Position numbers and translations under genes: made by a program. 64,000 nt of DNA from Lentibacillus sp. JNUCC-1 (lineage in GTDB: Bacteria; Bacillota; Bacilli; Bacillales; Amphibacillaceae), in assembly GCF_009741735.1 (NCBI RefSeq), contig NZ_WHOH01000003.1:186001-250000 (forward strand), written 5' to 3'. This document shows positions 45,442 to 55,377 of the stretch, in pieces (the first letter of the stretch is position 1; each line of letters opens with the position of its first letter). The notes under the pieces are model-generated. The model worked only from the letters and a program-made list of their open reading frames with translations, had not been told where the DNA came from and made no database searches.

Positions 45442-46494
45442 ATGAAACAGATCTACAGTGATGTGATTCAGTTTAGAGGCAGCCACTATGATTTCGGTTA
45501 TAAACAAGGCGAGTTGCTCAGAAATTCACGGCTCATGACCAATCGTGAGAAACAATGGCGTACGAGACGCCCCAGATTCGAGATCAAGCCTGATGAAACG
45601 AAGGCAGCCTTTGAACAATTTGCCCCACAAATATGGGACGAGCTGATCGGACTTAGGGATGCTTTAGAGCTCCCGTTACATGATGTACTGCAGGAATTCA
45701 GCGGGTACCGCACGGAAATTACCAAAAGCGGCTGTTCTGTCGTAACCGGCACTGATTATATGGTGCGTAATTATGATTACCATCCGAAGACCTATGAAGG
45801 GCGTTTCGTCATGTATGCACCGAATGATGGCGGTTATGCGGTGATTGGCCCCTCACAGCGCATTACGGGCCGAATGGATGGCATGAATGAAAAAGGGCTT
45901 GTCATGGCGTATAATTTTGTCCATCGCAGACAGCCCGGGGACGGTTTTATTTGCAGTGCGATCGGGCGGCTGGTTCTGGAAAGGTGTGCGACAGTTGATG
46001 AAGCTGTTGACATGCTTCAAGAAATCCCCCATAGGCATTCGTTCAGTTACACCGTCTTCGATAGAAGTGGCCAGGCGTATGTTGTGGAAGCGACCCCTAG
46101 AGACACGAGCGTCCGAACAGCTTATGCCTGTACCAATCACTTTGAAGAGCTGAGACATGAAAACCGCCACCATTTGGATGATTCATTTAAACGGATGAAG
46201 GCGATTGAGCAACAAAGTGATGGTGGGCTGGAAGCTTATGAGGCGTTCAGGCTGATGAATGACAGGAATAGAGGTGTGTTTTCCGATCAATATAAGAATT
46301 GGTCCGGAACCATCCATACGTCTGTTTATTTGCCTAGTGCAGGGAAGGTGTGGTTTGCGCTTGGCGGTGATCGAGAGCCGCTTGTTTTTGATTTCAAAAC
46401 ATGGCTTGAAGGCAAAAATATACTGACAAAGCGTATCACCGGGGAGGTTGACACCGATCTGCCATTTGGTCATATGGACCGGAACGCCAGATAA
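45442..46494 (+). CDS. C45-type Ntn-hydrolase (acyltransferase/amidohydrolase-like)
   Basis: Member of the penicillin acyltransferase/choloylglycine hydrolase superfamily. 350 residues: Cys98 in TKSGCSVVTG is the probable nucleophile, freed by self-cleavage, followed by MVRNYDYHP (family RN.D) and GRMDGMNEKGLVMAYN. Members cleave amide bonds of N-acyl amino acids or related compounds; the substrate here is unknown. It lies 28 bases before an EamA-type transporter gene, which could export a product. Confidence 0.82.
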   Translation: MKQIYSDVIQFRGSHYDFGYKQGELLRNSRLMTNREKQWRTRRPRFEIKPDETKAAFEQFAPQIWDELIGLRDALELPLHDVLQEFSGYRTEITKSGCSVVTGTDYMVRNYDYHPKTYEGRFVMYAPNDGGYAVIGPSQRITGRMDGMNEKGLVMAYNFVHRRQPGDGFICSAIGRLVLERCATVDEAVDMLQEIPHRHSFSYTVFDRSGQAYVVEATPRDTSVRTAYACTNHFEELRHENRHHLDDSFKRMKAIEQQSDGGLEAYEAFRLMNDRNRGVFSDQYKNWSGTIHTSVYLPSAGKVWFALGGDREPLVFDFKTWLEGKNILTKRITGEVDTDLPFGHMDRNAR

Positions 46495-46522
46495 TGAACA
46501 GACACCAGGGAGATGAACAGCA

Positions 46523-47443
46523 GTGAACAAATTTTTGACCAAAAAGTGGAGCGTCATCACGATTGCGATCTTTTGTGCCGTGCTCTGGGGCAGTGCATTT
46601 CCGGTTTTGAAAATCGGTTATGTGGAAATGGAAATGGCTCAAGATGATACCATTGCAAAAGTCGTGTTTGCCGGTATCCGCTTTCTGATGGCAGGACTTA
46701 TTTTATTGATTGCATTATTTTTCATGAGCCGGCGTCATTTGAAAGTCACTGGCAAACAGTGGCCTATTCTGATTTTATTCGGGATTATCCAGACAGCCGT
46801 TCAATATTATTTCTTTTATAATGGACTCGCCAATACATCTGGGATTCAGGGTGCGATTCTTGTGTCGAGTGGTACATTTTTCACCGTCCTGCTGGCTCAT
46901 TTCTTCTATCGTAACGATCGTTTGAACTGGCAAAAGGGTGTTGGCCTAATCGCCGGATTTGCTGGAATCATTGCGGCGAATTGGGGACAGAACTGGTCGT
47001 TTGGTTTTGATTGGAACGGGGAAGGTTATATGATTATGGCTGCCTTAACTGGAGCGATTGGTACCATTATGGCCAAGGAGATGGCAGTTGGGATTCATCC
47101 CTTTGCGTTAACAGGATGGCAACTGACAATTGGATCTGTACTGATGCTGGCCATCGGTTTGCCGCAAATGGCACCTGGCGCAATTGTATTTACACCTTTT
47201 GGCTGGGGACTGATTATTTATTCAGCACTGCTTTCGGCGGTGGCCTTCGCATTGTGGTATTCACTTCTTAAGTACAATAAAGCAGGGGAAATCAGCATTT
47301 ATAAATTTATGACGCCTGTTTCGGGGGCGTTGTTATCGACTTGGTTTATTGAAGGAGAAGTCCTGAATCTCATGGTCATTGCAGCGCTTGCACTCGTTGC
47401 TGTCGGGATTATTGTCATCAATTATAAGCCGGCTGGACATTAA
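46523..47443 (+). CDS. DMT-superfamily (EamA) transporter
   Basis: Metabolite exporter of the drug/metabolite transporter superfamily. 306 residues, ten membrane segments in two EamA repeats, e.g. AIFCAVLWGSAFPVLKIGY in the first and YMIMAALTGAIGTIMAKEMAVG opening the second. GTG start; GGGAGATGA lies somewhat far upstream. Substrate unknown; probably co-transcribed with the Ntn-hydrolase gene. Confidence 0.88.
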   Translation: MNKFLTKKWSVITIAIFCAVLWGSAFPVLKIGYVEMEMAQDDTIAKVVFAGIRFLMAGLILLIALFFMSRRHLKVTGKQWPILILFGIIQTAVQYYFFYNGLANTSGIQGAILVSSGTFFTVLLAHFFYRNDRLNWQKGVGLIAGFAGIIAANWGQNWSFGFDWNGEGYMIMAALTGAIGTIMAKEMAVGIHPFALTGWQLTIGSVLMLAIGLPQMAPGAIVFTPFGWGLIIYSALLSAVAFALWYSLLKYNKAGEISIYKFMTPVSGALLSTWFIEGEVLNLMVIAALALVAVGIIVINYKPAGH

Positions 47444-47522
47444 ATTTGAAAATGGCTGGTTAATTTCGTCCAATTATGGGAAAATGAGTATTAGAGTATA
47501 AGCATTTGCAAGGAGGGCGTAT

Positions 47523-48194
47523 ATGAAACTTTTCCAAGTAAGAAAAGGACAATTTGTATTTTATCAAAATGAGCTCCATAAAGTGTATTCGGTGAAGCCG
47601 ATGTTCCGTAAGTCCGTGCATTTATACCGTCTGAAAGATATGAAACAGATTTTGACGAGTGCTCCGGAGATTCATTACTATAAACCGAAGCACGGGGATA
47701 CGTTTATCTTTTATGGGAAAAGATACACGATTGATAAGGATGTAAAGCCAAGCTCCGGCGATTACATCTTAATCACGAAACCAGCACCAGATTTTCTTGA
47801 TCATTATTCGTTGAATGATATTGAGAAGGTTGACAGTGTTGAAAACGGAAACGTCGTAACCACGCGTGATAATGGGGTCAGACATCATGAGTATGTCGTT
47901 CTTGTCCCCGGGCGTGAAGAAGGTTCAACAGAAATTGCTTATTACGATAAGACCCTTGTCCCTGAGGAGCAGCAAATAGAAGACGAGTCGATCTCTTATC
48001 TGGCTGAAAACGATGAAACGTTGAAACCGTCCGTCGGTGATATTTATTATGATATTCATCAGGAAACCAAAACTATGATCGTCGCGATGACAGTTGATGA
48101 GGTGATCTTTGGCCACGGTGTCAAAGTGCACATCAGCGAGATCCTGGACGACACCAAATTTGAACTTGTCTATCAGGCAAGCGAAGATATCTAG
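47523..48194 (+). CDS. Conserved hypothetical protein
   Basis: Soluble, beta-rich, acidic protein of 223 residues with no signal peptide or membrane segment. KLFQVRKGQFVFYQNELHKVYSVKPM is repeated in outline by KPKHGDTFIFYGKRYTIDKDVKP, suggesting two or three small beta barrels of SH3 or Tudor type. I do not recognise a named family. AAGGAGGGCGT precedes the ATG, and a strong terminator follows. Confidence 0.7.
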   Translation: MKLFQVRKGQFVFYQNELHKVYSVKPMFRKSVHLYRLKDMKQILTSAPEIHYYKPKHGDTFIFYGKRYTIDKDVKPSSGDYILITKPAPDFLDHYSLNDIEKVDSVENGNVVTTRDNGVRHHEYVVLVPGREEGSTEIAYYDKTLVPEEQQIEDESISYLAENDETLKPSVGDIYYDIHQETKTMIVAMTVDEVIFGHGVKVHISEILDDTKFELVYQASEDI

Positions 48195-48209
48195 AAAAAC
48201 TGCACAAAA

Positions 48210-48250
48210 AAGAAGGAGAGTCGTTAGTTTAACGGCTCTCCTTCTTTTTA
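48210..48250 (+). terminator. Terminator of the hypothetical gene
   Basis: AAGAAGGAGAGTCGTTA pairs with TAACGGCTCTCCTTCTT, followed by TTTAAA. Confidence 0.88.
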
Positions 48251-48268
48251 AAATGATATCAGAGGATC

Positions 48269-48295
48269 GTGATTTCCGCTCTGGGAAGTCGCTTT
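48269..48295. repeat. Truncated repeat A
   Basis: GTGATTTCCGCTCTGGGAAG and TCGCTTT match the first 27 bp of repeat A and then stop, so this is a remnant of the element at 35602 and 52651. Confidence 0.6.
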
Positions 48296-48406
48296 AACTT
48301 TATAACAGCTCAAGTGCGACATCTGTTCAAAAAAACCACTTTCACAGTGTCTTCTAGCCGCGGGCGGCTGCACGTATGAGTTATATACGCCTTTAGAAAT
48401 TACCGG

Positions 48407-49750
48407 TTATCTCACAAGCTTGGCTTGGGCTTTGTAGGCAATAATGTTGATTGGGTCTTTTGGTCCTGAGTAGGGTGGGGCATAGCCGATTTCGAGTTCG
48501 GTTAAGTCTGTGACGCTCATGCCTGCTTTAACGGCTGTGGCAAATACGGCGAGTCGTTTATCAACGCCATCTTTTCCGACAACTTGCCCGCCGTAAATTT
48601 CCCCGTTTTCAGTATCAAATAACATTTTTAGCGTGAGTGGCTCGGCACCTGGGAAATAGCTGGCGTGTGAGGCGGCTTCCAGTGTTGCACTTGAATAATC
48701 TCGGCCAAGGTCGTCGAGTGCGGCACTGTTCAGCCCTGTCGCACCGGCATCAAGATCGAACGCTTTAAGAATGCCTGTACCAATTGTGCCGCCGTATGGA
48801 TACCCTTCGCCTGCAATATGGCTGGCAACAATAAATGCCTGACGGTGGGCAGGGCCGGCAAGAGCGACATGTCGAGGCGTGCCGGTTTTAGCATCGGGAA
48901 TTTCCACAGAATCACCGATGGCATAAATGTTATCATCATTTGTTTGCATATGCTGATTGGTTTTTATGCCGCCGGTTGATCCGATTTCAAGATCAGCTGC
49001 TTCAGCCAATGCCGTGTTTTGCTTGATGCCGACAGCAAGTATTGTCATATCAGCTTCAAGCTGCTTGCCGCTGGATAAGTGTACTGTTTTTCCGTCATTG
49101 GAGAAGGATTCAAGCCCTTCTTCCAAGAGCACATCCACCCCTTTTTCCTCCAAATGGTCTTGAATGAGTGCTCCCATGTCTGGGTCAAGAAGTTTAAACA
49201 CAGAGGAAGACCGATCGACCATGGTACACTTGAGTCCGCGGGCCACGAGATTCTCAGCCATTTCCAGCCCGACAAAGCTTGCACCGACAATTACCACGTT
49301 TTGCGGATCTTTTCCCCGGATAAACGCATCCATTTTGTCCATGTCTTCGAGGTCATGCAGGGTGAATGTTCTTTCCATATTGATTCCGTCAAGAGGGGGC
49401 ACGCTCGCGGTTGCCCCAGGGGAAAGAATCAGTTTGTCGTAATGAATGGTGTCTTTTTCATCTTGAGACGTAACAGAGACTTCATGCTTAGAACGGTCGA
49501 TCCCAGTAACCTTTGTGCCGGTCCTGACATCGACATTGAAATGTTCTGCAAAATCCTTTCCGTTCATATATAAATCATCACGGCTCTCGACAACGTCACC
49601 TATGTAATATGGCAATCCACATGTCGATACAGCGATCTCTTCATTTTGATCAAGTAAAATAATATGTGAGACGTCATCCATACGTCTGAGTTGAGCTGCG
49701 GTAGTAGCACCACCGGCAATTGCGCCTACAATAACAATGGTTTGTGACAT
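48407..49750 (-). CDS. CoA-disulfide reductase / NAD(P)H oxidase-like flavoprotein
   Basis: FAD-dependent pyridine-nucleotide disulfide oxidoreductase. 447 residues: N-terminal VIVGAIAGGATTAAQLRRM (FAD site, with the second glycine of GxGxxG shifted), redox Cys44 in AVSTCGLPYYIGD, VVIVGASFVGLEMAENL for NAD(P)H, IYAIGDSVE, and the C-terminal EIGYAPPYSGPKDPIN. The single cysteine in STCGLPYY is shared by CoADR and Nox enzymes; the tyrosine-rich tail favours CoADR. It is alone, with no rhodanese domain. Confidence 0.87.
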   Translation of the reverse strand: MSQTIVIVGAIAGGATTAAQLRRMDDVSHIILLDQNEEIAVSTCGLPYYIGDVVESRDDLYMNGKDFAEHFNVDVRTGTKVTGIDRSKHEVSVTSQDEKDTIHYDKLILSPGATASVPPLDGINMERTFTLHDLEDMDKMDAFIRGKDPQNVVIVGASFVGLEMAENLVARGLKCTMVDRSSSVFKLLDPDMGALIQDHLEEKGVDVLLEEGLESFSNDGKTVHLSSGKQLEADMTILAVGIKQNTALAEAADLEIGSTGGIKTNQHMQTNDDNIYAIGDSVEIPDAKTGTPRHVALAGPAHRQAFIVASHIAGEGYPYGGTIGTGILKAFDLDAGATGLNSAALDDLGRDYSSATLEAASHASYFPGAEPLTLKMLFDTENGEIYGGQVVGKDGVDKRLAVFATAVKAGMSVTDLTELEIGYAPPYSGPKDPINIIAYKAQAKLVR

Positions 49751-49831
49751 ATTTGCTTCCTCCCAATGTCTGTCATACTCTTAATCTTCCCTATTTCGAT
49801 CAGGGAAAAACTAGGGGAATAACAGGTGACA

Positions 49832-50671
49832 TCACAATTCAGTCCGAATCGCCCACAGTTCTGGGAAGAAAGTGTGGTCGAGGACTTTTTTCAAATAGCC
49901 GACACCGGAAGAGCCGCCCGTTCCTTTCTTATGCCCGATAATCCGCTCAACGGTCTTCATATGCCGGAAACGCCACTGCTGGAAAGCATCCTCAATATCG
50001 ACAAGTTTTTCTGCGAGTTCATACAGCTCCCAATGTGTCTGCACGTCTTTGTAGACGGCTTTCCATGCTTCCTGAACACTCTCGTTCCCACGGTAGGTTT
50101 GGGACATATCACGTTCAAGCACGGCTTCGTCGATGTCAAACCCGGCTTTGGCCAGAGCTTCGATCGCAGCGTCATATAATCCCGGCTTATTGTAAGCTTC
50201 TTGAAGTTTGGCATGCAGTTCAGGCCGTTTTTCATAGATCTTGAGAATGAACGGGGTTTTATAACCGAGTACAAATTCTACCATCCGGTACTGGTACGAT
50301 TGAAACCCTGATGCATTGCCAAGGTCGTCGCGGAATTCCATGTATTCGCTTGGGGTCAAGGTGGCCAGCACGTCCCACGCGTGGATAATTTGGGTCTGGG
50401 TTTTGGACACGCGGGCAAGCATTTTGAACGATGCTTGGAGATCACCTTTTTGAATGGCTGAAATGGCCCCTTGAATTTCGTGAATGATCAACTTCATCCA
50501 CAGCTCGCTCACTTGGTGGATGATGATGAATAGCATCTCATCATGGTGATTGGATAACGGCTTTTGGCTGGATAGCAATTGCTCAAGTCCGAGGTAATCA
50601 CCATAAGTCATTTTGTCGGTGAAATCGGTATGAATGTCTTGTTCTGATTTAAAGGTTTTATTGTCATTCAT
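49832..50671 (-). CDS. kynA: Tryptophan 2,3-dioxygenase
   Basis: Heme enzyme opening the indole ring of tryptophan to N-formylkynurenine. 279 residues, standard length: [58 protein letters not shown], and the heme-binding end [27 protein letters not shown] 50671 has GGAGGG upstream; it overlaps kynB by 8 bp. The order kynU-kynB-kynA gives a complete path from tryptophan to anthranilate and alanine. Confidence 0.95.
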   Translation of the reverse strand: MNDNKTFKSEQDIHTDFTDKMTYGDYLGLEQLLSSQKPLSNHHDEMLFIIIHQVSELWMKLIIHEIQGAISAIQKGDLQASFKMLARVSKTQTQIIHAWDVLATLTPSEYMEFRDDLGNASGFQSYQYRMVEFVLGYKTPFILKIYEKRPELHAKLQEAYNKPGLYDAAIEALAKAGFDIDEAVLERDMSQTYRGNESVQEAWKAVYKDVQTHWELYELAEKLVDIEDAFQQWRFRHMKTVERIIGHKKGTGGSSGVGYLKKVLDHTFFPELWAIRTEL

Positions 50672-51311
50672 TTGCGTGTCCCTCCGATCTGACGGGTTTA
50701 ATGACAGCGCGCACTGGGCTTCCGTCGGCATCTTGGATGGCGAGGGGCAGGGCGATCAGCTCATACAAACCAGGATCAACATGGTCGAGCATTAAGTTTT
50801 CCAGGATAAGTATGCTGTGCTCATGAAGCGCATGATGCATCGCCAGGCTCTTGCTTTCCGGTGGATCAACGGAGGGGATATCGACACCGAGCAGTTTCAC
50901 CCCTTTTTCATGTAAGAATCCAGCGAGTGACGGGTCAAGAATGGGCATATCTTCTGGGAAAACTTTTGGGTCATTCGGTAGAGAAGTCCGCAACAGTACA
51001 CGTTCAACCTCAGAAAAGTCAACGTTTTTCAGAGCCTCTGGTGTGACGGGATCAAACACACTGACGTCAACGATAAGAGCCTTCCCGATATAGGTGTTGA
51101 TGTCGAGCGCGTTAATCGTTGTACCCTTGTCGTCAAAGTGAAATGGTGCATCCACATGTGTCCCGATATGCAAACTTGTCGTGATCTGACCAATGTTTAC
51201 GGATCCGGTGTCTTCTTTAGAATAGGTGAGTCCATATTCAAAAGGCGTATCACCCGGCCAATGGGCCATGTCGTTGGTGAGCGGCTGAGAAATATCGATC
51301 CATCTTGTCAT
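50664..51311 (-). CDS. kynB: Kynurenine formamidase
   Basis: Zn-dependent cyclase-like hydrolase turning N-formylkynurenine into kynurenine. 215 residues with the metal motif [14 protein letters not shown] and the C-terminal [18 protein letters not shown]. Its ATG overlaps the kynU stop by one base and its end overlaps kynA, so the three genes are strictly coupled. Confidence 0.94.
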   Translation of the reverse strand: MTRWIDISQPLTNDMAHWPGDTPFEYGLTYSKEDTGSVNIGQITTSLHIGTHVDAPFHFDDKGTTINALDINTYIGKALIVDVSVFDPVTPEALKNVDFSEVERVLLRTSLPNDPKVFPEDMPILDPSLAGFLHEKGVKLLGVDIPSVDPPESKSLAMHHALHEHSILILENLMLDHVDPGLYELIALPLAIQDADGSPVRAVIKPVRSEGHANE

Positions 51312-52582
51312 TATGCAATCACTCCTCGTTTATTTTCGAATTCAAGATAGCGTTTTTCCTGCATGATTGTTTTTAAAATACCAACAGCGTCATACACGTC
51401 CTCAAATGTGTTGTATAAAGCGACTGGTGCCAATCTGATGCCGTTTGGTTCTCTGTAATCTGGTATGACTCCGTCTGCCTTGAGAGCTTTACAGATCCGT
51501 GCAGCTTCTTTGTGCTCCAGAAATACATGGCCGCCGCGTTCGTGATCGTCCCGTGGGTTGACAATCGTGAAGTCGTATTCAGATAGCTCTTGTTCAACCA
51601 AGTTCATTAAAAACGCTGTGAGTTGTAGTGATTTGGTGCGAATATGGGTCATCCCGGCTTCCTGGAACAATTCCAATGCGCCCACAAGCGGTGCTGCACT
51701 GAAAAGGTGGGGGGTGCCAATTTGAAAAGCGCCTGCAGTTTCAGCCGGTGTGAACGTATGGGACATATCGAATTGCTTAGCTTTATCGGAACCGAACCAA
51801 CCTGCAAGCCCAGGCTGCTGGTCAAAATGCTTCTGGTTCACATATAATCCGCCTACACTGCCGGGACCGCCGTTCAAATGCTTGTACGTACACCAGAAAG
51901 CGAAGTCTACATCCCAAGCTGATAAGTGATGCTCGATCGCACCAATTGAATGGCATAAATCAAAGCCGATTAAAATCCCGCGCTCATGCGCAGCTTTGGT
52001 TAAAGCTTTCATATCGAGAATTTGTCCACTTCGATAAAGCACAGCGGGTAATACGATCAATGCAACATCTTCATTCATCTTGGCAATAATGTCGTCAGTG
52101 GTGAGTGTATGACCATCGCGGCTTTTCACCTGAACAAGGTGGGTTTCAGGATCGAGTCCTTTAATCTGCAGCTGACTTTTGAGTGCATAAATGTCTGAGG
52201 GGAAATTCAGTTCATCCGCCAGAATTTTGTTTTTCTGTCCCTCGGGTTTGAAAAAGGTGGCTGCGAGCTGATGCAGATTGGTTGTCGTCGATCCGGTGGT
52301 TATGACTTCTTCGGGGTGCGCACCGATGAGCGGTGCTGTCATGTTTCCGAGCTTTTCAGATAGGTGAAACCATGGTTGCGCTTCGTTTGTCCAGCCGTCT
52401 ATAGCAAACTTTTTCCAGCTCTCCACCATGTCATAAAGCGTCGCCTCTGCTCGTTTTGACAACAGCCCAAGCGAATTTCCATCAAAGTAAATCGCATCTT
52501 CCGGTATGTAAAATTCCTTTCGAAACCGACCAAGCACATCCGCCCGATCCAACTCCTGAGCACACAAACGATCCATATCCAA
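51311..52582 (-). CDS. kynU: Kynureninase
   Basis: PLP enzyme splitting kynurenine into anthranilate and alanine. 423 residues: [56 protein letters not shown], the PLP lysine in [18 protein letters not shown], and [18 protein letters not shown] 52582 ([11 protein letters not shown]) with AAAAGGA 6 bases upstream is the likely start; ATG 52576 is the alternative. First gene of the kyn operon. Confidence 0.94.
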   Translation of the reverse strand: MDMDRLCAQELDRADVLGRFRKEFYIPEDAIYFDGNSLGLLSKRAEATLYDMVESWKKFAIDGWTNEAQPWFHLSEKLGNMTAPLIGAHPEEVITTGSTTTNLHQLAATFFKPEGQKNKILADELNFPSDIYALKSQLQIKGLDPETHLVQVKSRDGHTLTTDDIIAKMNEDVALIVLPAVLYRSGQILDMKALTKAAHERGILIGFDLCHSIGAIEHHLSAWDVDFAFWCTYKHLNGGPGSVGGLYVNQKHFDQQPGLAGWFGSDKAKQFDMSHTFTPAETAGAFQIGTPHLFSAAPLVGALELFQEAGMTHIRTKSLQLTAFLMNLVEQELSEYDFTIVNPRDDHERGGHVFLEHKEAARICKALKADGVIPDYREPNGIRLAPVALYNTFEDVYDAVGILKTIMQEKRYLEFENKRGVIA

Positions 52583-52650
52583 AACACATCCTTTTAATAT
52601 ACTTATTTTCATTTAAAAACCTAAATCCACTATAATTTTATGAGAGCACC

Positions 52651-52778
52651 GTGATTTGAGCTGCGGGAAGTCGCTTTCCGCGGGCACGGCCTCAGCCTCC
52701 TCGCGGAAAGACCACCGCTGTGGGGTCTTCGGACTCGTGCTGTTCCCGCAGGAGTCGACTTCCCTCCGCTCCAATCAC
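52651..52778. repeat. Repeat A, copy 2
   Basis: 128 bp, almost identical to 35602-35729, with the same GTGATT...AATCAC ends. The sequence beyond it (ATATG-like, then GACGGCTCTGC) also matches the region after copy 1, so the longer composite element was once present here before the insertion sequence. The rest of 52583-53060 is the kynU upstream region and the left end of the insertion sequence. Confidence 0.8.
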
Positions 52779-52824
52779 TCTATGTAAATCAGAGACTTAG
52801 ACGGCTCTGCACACATATTCATCT

Positions 52825-54919
52825 AGGAGCCCTGGACAGAAGTAAATTGCGAAACTTCACTAATATACGTATTAAAATTATTGTGCGGTGTTTATCATGA
52901 TTTGGACATAGAAAAAAGCACTCCTTTGATGATACAATGTTTTTTGGGAAAAACATACCAACGAAGAGTGCTTTATACCGTTCATTATACCTTGTTTTGC
53001 CCAAAAAAACCATCGTTTTTAGGTACTCTTTGTTGGGATTAAAAAATGAGGAGAGATTTTATGGCACATCGCAGCCCGAATTGTCCAAATCAGATTGTTC
53101 TTTTTGAGGAATTATTACAGGAGAGAGTTGAACACAAGCCACACGCTGCCCGTTTCTTTATGTACTTAGCAAATGTACTGGATCTAAGGTACTATGCATC
53201 TCTATCTATGGGAGCTCCACGCTATTCCCGCCGGGAATTGACAGCAGTTATACTTTACGCCATGTATCATGGTCATTATGCGGCGCAGAAAATCCAACAA
53301 TTTGCTGAAGACAGCATTGGCGCACAATGGATCTTATCCGGCATGCGAATGCCCAGCTATAAAACGGTGGAACGCACAATTGATGCCTTATTCGAAGAAG
53401 TTGATCATCTCTTCATTCAGATCATCGGAATTTGTGATGGGTTATTCCTGGTTGGTTGGAAACGTATGTATATTGATGGTACAAAGATTCAAGCTAATGC
53501 CTCTAAACACAAGGCGATGAGTTATGAACGTCTAACAAAGAAAATTGATAATCAATCAATTAATATTGAGTCGTTATTTGAAACGATGAAGCCATACATC
53601 AGCAGCTTGGAACAGGTACCGGATGATAAGTTAAACGCTTGTATCCATGATCAGGCCCAATTAGTTAACCACATTTTACGACAACAACACGAAAGAGAAC
53701 TTCGGAAAAAAGAACAGCAAGTGTTCAACCTTGACCTTGATGAGGCTGAGAAAACGCAGGGCTTGAATTTGGAAGAAACGTTAAAAGCGTCTTCTATGCT
53801 TCTGAATAACGTTCCATCTGAAACATTTAACCAGGTGGTAAATGTGTTAAACGATATTGCGATCACAAGTGATCGACTCAACACGATGGAGCAGGCAAAA
53901 ACAGCTCTGGAGCAAAGATGGAAAGAAGAGAAGGGGAACAAAAAAATCCCACCGGAAAAGCAAATCAATTTTACGGACGCAGACTCTAACATTATGATGA
54001 CAAAACATCAAGGAGTGCAGCAGTGTTACAACAATTTTGCCTGGGTGGATGATAAGACCCATATTATACTTGGTACACACACGGGCAACAGCGCTTCTGA
54101 TCAACTTGAATTACAGCCAACACTACTTGATGCGCAAAACATGTGCGGCTCATTGGAAGGGATGCAGGCTGGTGCCGATGCCGGATTTTTTTCCGCCGAG
54201 AATATTCGTTTCATGAAGGATAAAGGCATCGACTTTTATGTATCCTATCCAGAGCTAAAGAGTCCGTTTGGAAAAGATAAATTTGATTATGACCCGGCAT
54301 CTGATACATACACATGTCCAGAAGGAAGTACATTGGGGAGAAAAAAAATAAAAAAGTCCGGAAAAATTGGGGAGTACAGTAATTTAGAAGCTTGCCAAAA
54401 ATGTCCTCTCAGTGCGCAATGTACGAAAGCAACAGACGGTATTCGCAGAATAGAGAGGCATTTGGAAGATGATAGTCTTCGTGAAGATGCGAAGGCAAAG
54501 GCCAATAGTGAGAAAGGCAAGGAAATTTTAAGACAAAGAAAAAGCGTACCAGAACCAGTGTGGGGAAATATCCAAACACAAGATGGCTGGAAACAGATGC
54601 ATATGCGGGGGAAGAAAAATGCCTCCCGTGAGTTCAAATTACACTGTGTGATGCACAACATTCGAAAAATAGTCAAGCTCTACTTGAATAGTTTGTCATA
54701 TCAGCAGGTGGTCCAAGAGAAAGAAAACAGCCTACGGTATCCCGCCTGATGGAAGAAGCCCGAGAGGAGGTGCTGAACGTTTAGTCGCAATAGCAGAAAG
54801 TTTAAAATCGTGATGTTTATTTGTCATACCTATTTTTTTCTTGATTTATTTTATGTCAATAAAAAAGTTAAATAACGCCATCTTTAGCTTTTTAAAAAAT
54901 ACTTTTGTCTAGGGCTCCT
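52825..54919 (+). mobile_element. IS1182-family insertion sequence
   Basis: The ends AGGAGCCCTGGACAGAAGTA (52825-52844) and TACTTTTGTCTAGGGCTCCT (54900-54919) are inverted repeats with 18 of 20 matches. CT immediately before the left end and AG after the right end make both termini read CTAG, either a 4-bp target duplication or part of the repeat. The single gene is a full-length transposase. A hairpin (AAAGCACTC ... GAGTGCTTT, about 52914-52973) lies before it. The element sits between repeat A and repeat B, as if inserted in a composite repeat like the one at 35540-36112. Confidence 0.88.
53061..54749 (+). CDS. IS1182-family transposase
   Basis: DDE transposase, 562 residues. N-terminal DUF772-like domain (YSRRELTAVILYAMYHG, then MPSYKTVERTIDALFEE), first catalytic aspartate in MYIDGTKIQANASK, a long coiled insertion, second aspartate near GADAGFFSAENI, a cysteine cluster (CPEGSTLGR ... 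CQKCPLSAQC), and the C-terminal acidic residue in the EFKLHCVMHNIRKI region. ATG 53061 follows GAGGAGAG (53048-53055); ATG 53046 is before that site. Intact, so the element may be active. Confidence 0.92.
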   Translation: MAHRSPNCPNQIVLFEELLQERVEHKPHAARFFMYLANVLDLRYYASLSMGAPRYSRRELTAVILYAMYHGHYAAQKIQQFAEDSIGAQWILSGMRMPSYKTVERTIDALFEEVDHLFIQIIGICDGLFLVGWKRMYIDGTKIQANASKHKAMSYERLTKKIDNQSINIESLFETMKPYISSLEQVPDDKLNACIHDQAQLVNHILRQQHERELRKKEQQVFNLDLDEAEKTQGLNLEETLKASSMLLNNVPSETFNQVVNVLNDIAITSDRLNTMEQAKTALEQRWKEEKGNKKIPPEKQINFTDADSNIMMTKHQGVQQCYNNFAWVDDKTHIILGTHTGNSASDQLELQPTLLDAQNMCGSLEGMQAGADAGFFSAENIRFMKDKGIDFYVSYPELKSPFGKDKFDYDPASDTYTCPEGSTLGRKKIKKSGKIGEYSNLEACQKCPLSAQCTKATDGIRRIERHLEDDSLREDAKAKANSEKGKEILRQRKSVPEPVWGNIQTQDGWKQMHMRGKKNASREFKLHCVMHNIRKIVKLYLNSLSYQQVVQEKENSLRYPA

Positions 54920-54943
54920 AGGGCATTTGCAAGCTCTACCCAA

Positions 54944-55121
54944 GCTCGGGGAAAACACGGAGACTCCAGCGGGAGGACAAGCCTCGGTGAGACCCCGCAG
55001 CTCGCAGTAGGGGAAGGAAGGCTAAAACCGCGACGTCCTGTCGCAACGCCTTCATGACCCACGTCCTGTGGGCCCGAGGCTCAGCAGCGCCCGCGGAAAG
55101 CGCAGTGTTTTTTTTTCGAGC
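54944..55121. repeat. Repeat B, copy 3
   Basis: 178 bp from GCTCGGGGAAAACAC to GTG(T)9CGAGC; the right end has a T run in place of TTTTCCCC. Internally like 44980-45154. It lies 25 bp outside the right end of the insertion sequence. The remainder of 54750-55377 contains only the aminotransferase promoter. Confidence 0.78.
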
Positions 55122-55298
55122 GATTGCCAGAGGCAGTCATTCAAGTATTTAGCAATTGTTTTTAAGGCTGTTTAAATGTGAGCGCTTTATAAGAGGCTTA
55201 GTTATATCTTAACAATAATTCACTTGTTTGTGATGTTTTTGGGGGTAAAAACATAGATTGGTTGTATGGGTCGTTTTCATGAGTTTTTTTAGAAAGCA

Positions 55299-55327
55299 TT
55301 GATTAATTAAAAAAGATGCATTATACT
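55299..55327 (+). promoter_or_regulatory. Promoter of the lysine-type catabolic cluster
   Basis: TTGATT (55299-55304), a 17-base spacer and TATACT (55322-55327), about 50 bases before the aminotransferase start. Confidence 0.7.
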
Positions 55328-55377
55328 TGAGTTATGCAAATGAAATGACATTTCAAACAATGAAACGGAGGGTGTTC

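Noticed and set aside
53046..53060. ATG at 53046 as start of the transposase
   Set aside because: The purine-rich GAGGAGAG lies after it and is correctly spaced for the ATG at 53061.
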